From contig JBIKVN010000234.1 in NCBI GenBank assembly GCA_044356865.1, forward strand, positions 1 through 5,003: 5,003 nucleotides of DNA, written 5' to 3'. This document shows, piece after piece, positions 3,772 through 5,003 of this stretch. The notes beneath the pieces were generated by a model. That model saw nothing but the letters and a program-made list of their open reading frames with translations. It searched no databases and was not told the origin of the DNA. This stretch comes from JBEIUL01 sp044356865 (GTDB lineage: Bacteria; Planctomycetota; Phycisphaerae; Phycisphaerales; SM1A02). The translations under genes and the position numbers were made by a program. Positions within the stretch are counted from its first letter, which is position 1, and each line of letters begins with the position of its first letter.

Positions 3772-5003
3772 GCCGGCACCGGCTCGACCTCGACCAGCCG
3801 GACGCGAACCGGGTAGCGTCGCCGCACGGCGATCTTCGGCAGTTCGAACGACCAGAGCTCGCGGGCCCGGCCCTCGGCGATGAGGCCATCCACGCGAATC
3901 TCGGAATCCGAGCCGAACGGGTCTTGGCCCGAAAGCACGCGGAACGCTTGTCCCTCGGCGAGCAGCCGTTCCATCGTCTGCGGGTTGCTCTCGTGCGGCG
4001 ACATGCTGGCCGACATTGCAACCAAGTGCGGCATGCACTGGGCGATCGTCACGATCGGAAGGTCGGGCCGTTCGGCCCGCGAGGCGCCGGCCTTCGCAAC
4101 CAGCGCGTCGAATGCATCGGTCGCCGCACGCGGCAGGTCGCGACCGCGGCGGTCAAACGCATCGTTCACCAGCGTGACCGCGAGCGCAACGACGCCAATC
4201 GCCCACGGCTTTCGCCGGAACGGCGAGAATCGATCGTCCAGCGCCCACCACGCGGCCACCAGCGCCGCCGCCGGATAGGCCGGAAGCAGGTAGTCGGCCC
4301 GCTTGCCGCGGGAGAGCGCGAACGCGAACACGACCAGGCCCGCGAAGATCGCCGCTTGCATCACCAGCTTTCCGCCGTCGACGCGTCGCCAGCGGGCGAG
4401 GCGGGCGGAACCCGAGCGTTCCGGATCGTCGCGACGATCGAGCAGGGCCAGTCCGCCCAGGATCGCCAGGATCGACCACGGCGCGAACCGCGTCACGAAG
4501 TAGAACGGGCTGTCGATCGCGGTCTCGACGATTCCGGGCAAGACCACCGGCTCGTGGCCCTCGCCTTCCCCGACGGCCCGCAGCGCGATCTCATCCAGCC
4601 ACAGCGTGCGGAACGCATGCTCCGGATCGATCCGCCACGCGGCCAGCAGCCAAAGCGGCCCAAGCAGCAGGAAGGCCAGCGAGCCCCACGCGAACCCGAG
4701 ACGATGCAACGGCTGGATCGAGCGATGCACGACCAGGCAGGCCGCGACCGCGCCGATCGGCGCGAACACCGCGGGCGGGCCCTTGGTCCACGCGGCGAGA
4801 ATCGCGCCGAGCCAGAACGCGACGGCGAGACCGGGCCGACATCGTTCCGCGACTTCCTTCGGACTCGTCAGGGCCACGGCCGCCGCGCCCCACGACACCG
4901 TGAGGCATGCGGTCAACACCATGTCCGGCCGCGCGAGGTACGCAAGTTTCCACGCTCCCGGACACGCCACGAGCATCGTCGCCGCGAACCAGCCGAGCGA
5001 CGG
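3753..5003 (-). CDS. ArnT/PMT-type (GT83-like) membrane glycosyltransferase, N-terminus beyond window
   Basis: The minus-strand frame is open from the right edge to TAG at 3753-3755, giving the last 416 residues of a larger protein. An ATG at 4976 is internal: the preceding codons read PSLGWFAAT in frame and match the family. Motifs, numbered from the edge, are YLARPDM (22-28), AWTKGPPAVF (71-80), FYFVTRFAPWS (167-177) and KRADYLLPAYPA (234-245), all characteristic of ArnT-like and dolichyl-phosphate-mannose-type transferases that move sugars from polyprenyl-phosphate carriers onto lipid A, proteins or glycans on the outer face of the inner membrane. Several membrane segments are visible, at about 29-45, 59-92, 102-123, 174-188, 214-231, 238-255 and 266-281, followed by a soluble C-terminal region of roughly 130 residues. 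The N-terminal part with the first external loop, where the family has catalytic acidic residues, lies outside the window. The acceptor cannot be told from sequence. Confidence 0.85.
   Translation of the reverse strand, partial: PSLGWFAATMLVACPGAWKLAYLARPDMVLTACLTVSWGAAAVALTSPKEVAERCRPGLAVAFWLGAILAAWTKGPPAVFAPIGAVAACLVVHRSIQPLHRLGFAWGSLAFLLLGPLWLLAAWRIDPEHAFRTLWLDEIALRAVGEGEGHEPVVLPGIVETAIDSPFYFVTRFAPWSILAILGGLALLDRRDDPERSGSARLARWRRVDGGKLVMQAAIFAGLVVFAFALSRGKRADYLLPAYPAAALVAAWWALDDRFSPFRRKPWAIGVVALAVTLVNDAFDRRGRDLPRAATDAFDALVAKAGASRAERPDLPIVTIAQCMPHLVAMSASMSPHESNPQTMERLLAEGQAFRVLSGQDPFGSDSEIRVDGLIAEGRARELWSFELPKIAVRRRYPVRVRLVEVEPVPAQAAER

Noticed and set aside
2965..4038. 357-residue open frame on the minus strand
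   Set aside because: It crosses the PilZ gene, the divergent intergenic region and the glycosyltransferase tail in the wrong frame, and its translation has no family motif.

Overview
The window is GC-rich and codes densely on both strands. Its most diagnostic gene encodes a secreted protein with one dockerin/EF-hand-like repeat (C-x-G-DVNGDG-x2-N-x2-DL-x3-L-x2-WG-x-C), two IPT/TIG domains and a SUMF1-type domain. That architecture, the WG-ending dockerin style and the GC-rich intergenic palindromes point to a planctomycete, possibly in or near Phycisphaerae. This assignment rests on recalled family patterns, not on a search.

Layout: (1) 1-485, the 3' end of an unidentified gene, overlapped by the GTG start of a 136-aa four-helix membrane protein that looks like an internal duplication. 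(2) 486-992, a gene-free stretch filled to about 800 with palindromic repeat modules, followed by a leader and a good Shine-Dalgarno. (3) 993-2486, the secreted dockerin-TIG-TIG-SUMF1 protein. (4) 2487-2809, gene-free, with a second copy of the composite palindromic element in the same orientation. (5) 2810-3286 on the minus strand, a 158-aa single-pass membrane protein with a Pro/Ala/Arg-rich linker, divergent from (6) a 106-aa single-domain PilZ protein at 3451-3771. (7) 3753 to the right edge, minus strand, the C-terminal 416 residues of an ArnT/PMT-type (GT83-like) lipid-linked-sugar glycosyltransferase. Its stop lies inside the 3' end of the PilZ gene.

No single pathway links these genes. 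The common theme is the cell envelope: a membrane protein, a secreted multidomain protein, a bitopic protein, a c-di-GMP receptor candidate and a membrane glycosyltransferase. The strongest non-genic signal is the palindromic repeat family. The copy at 2576-2790 has exact dyad symmetry about position 2713.5. A half copy (490-573) and a near-full copy (585-768) lie upstream of the SUMF1 gene. The two direct copies are 1993 bp apart and bracket precisely that gene. No tRNA, rRNA, CRISPR array or transposase gene was seen.
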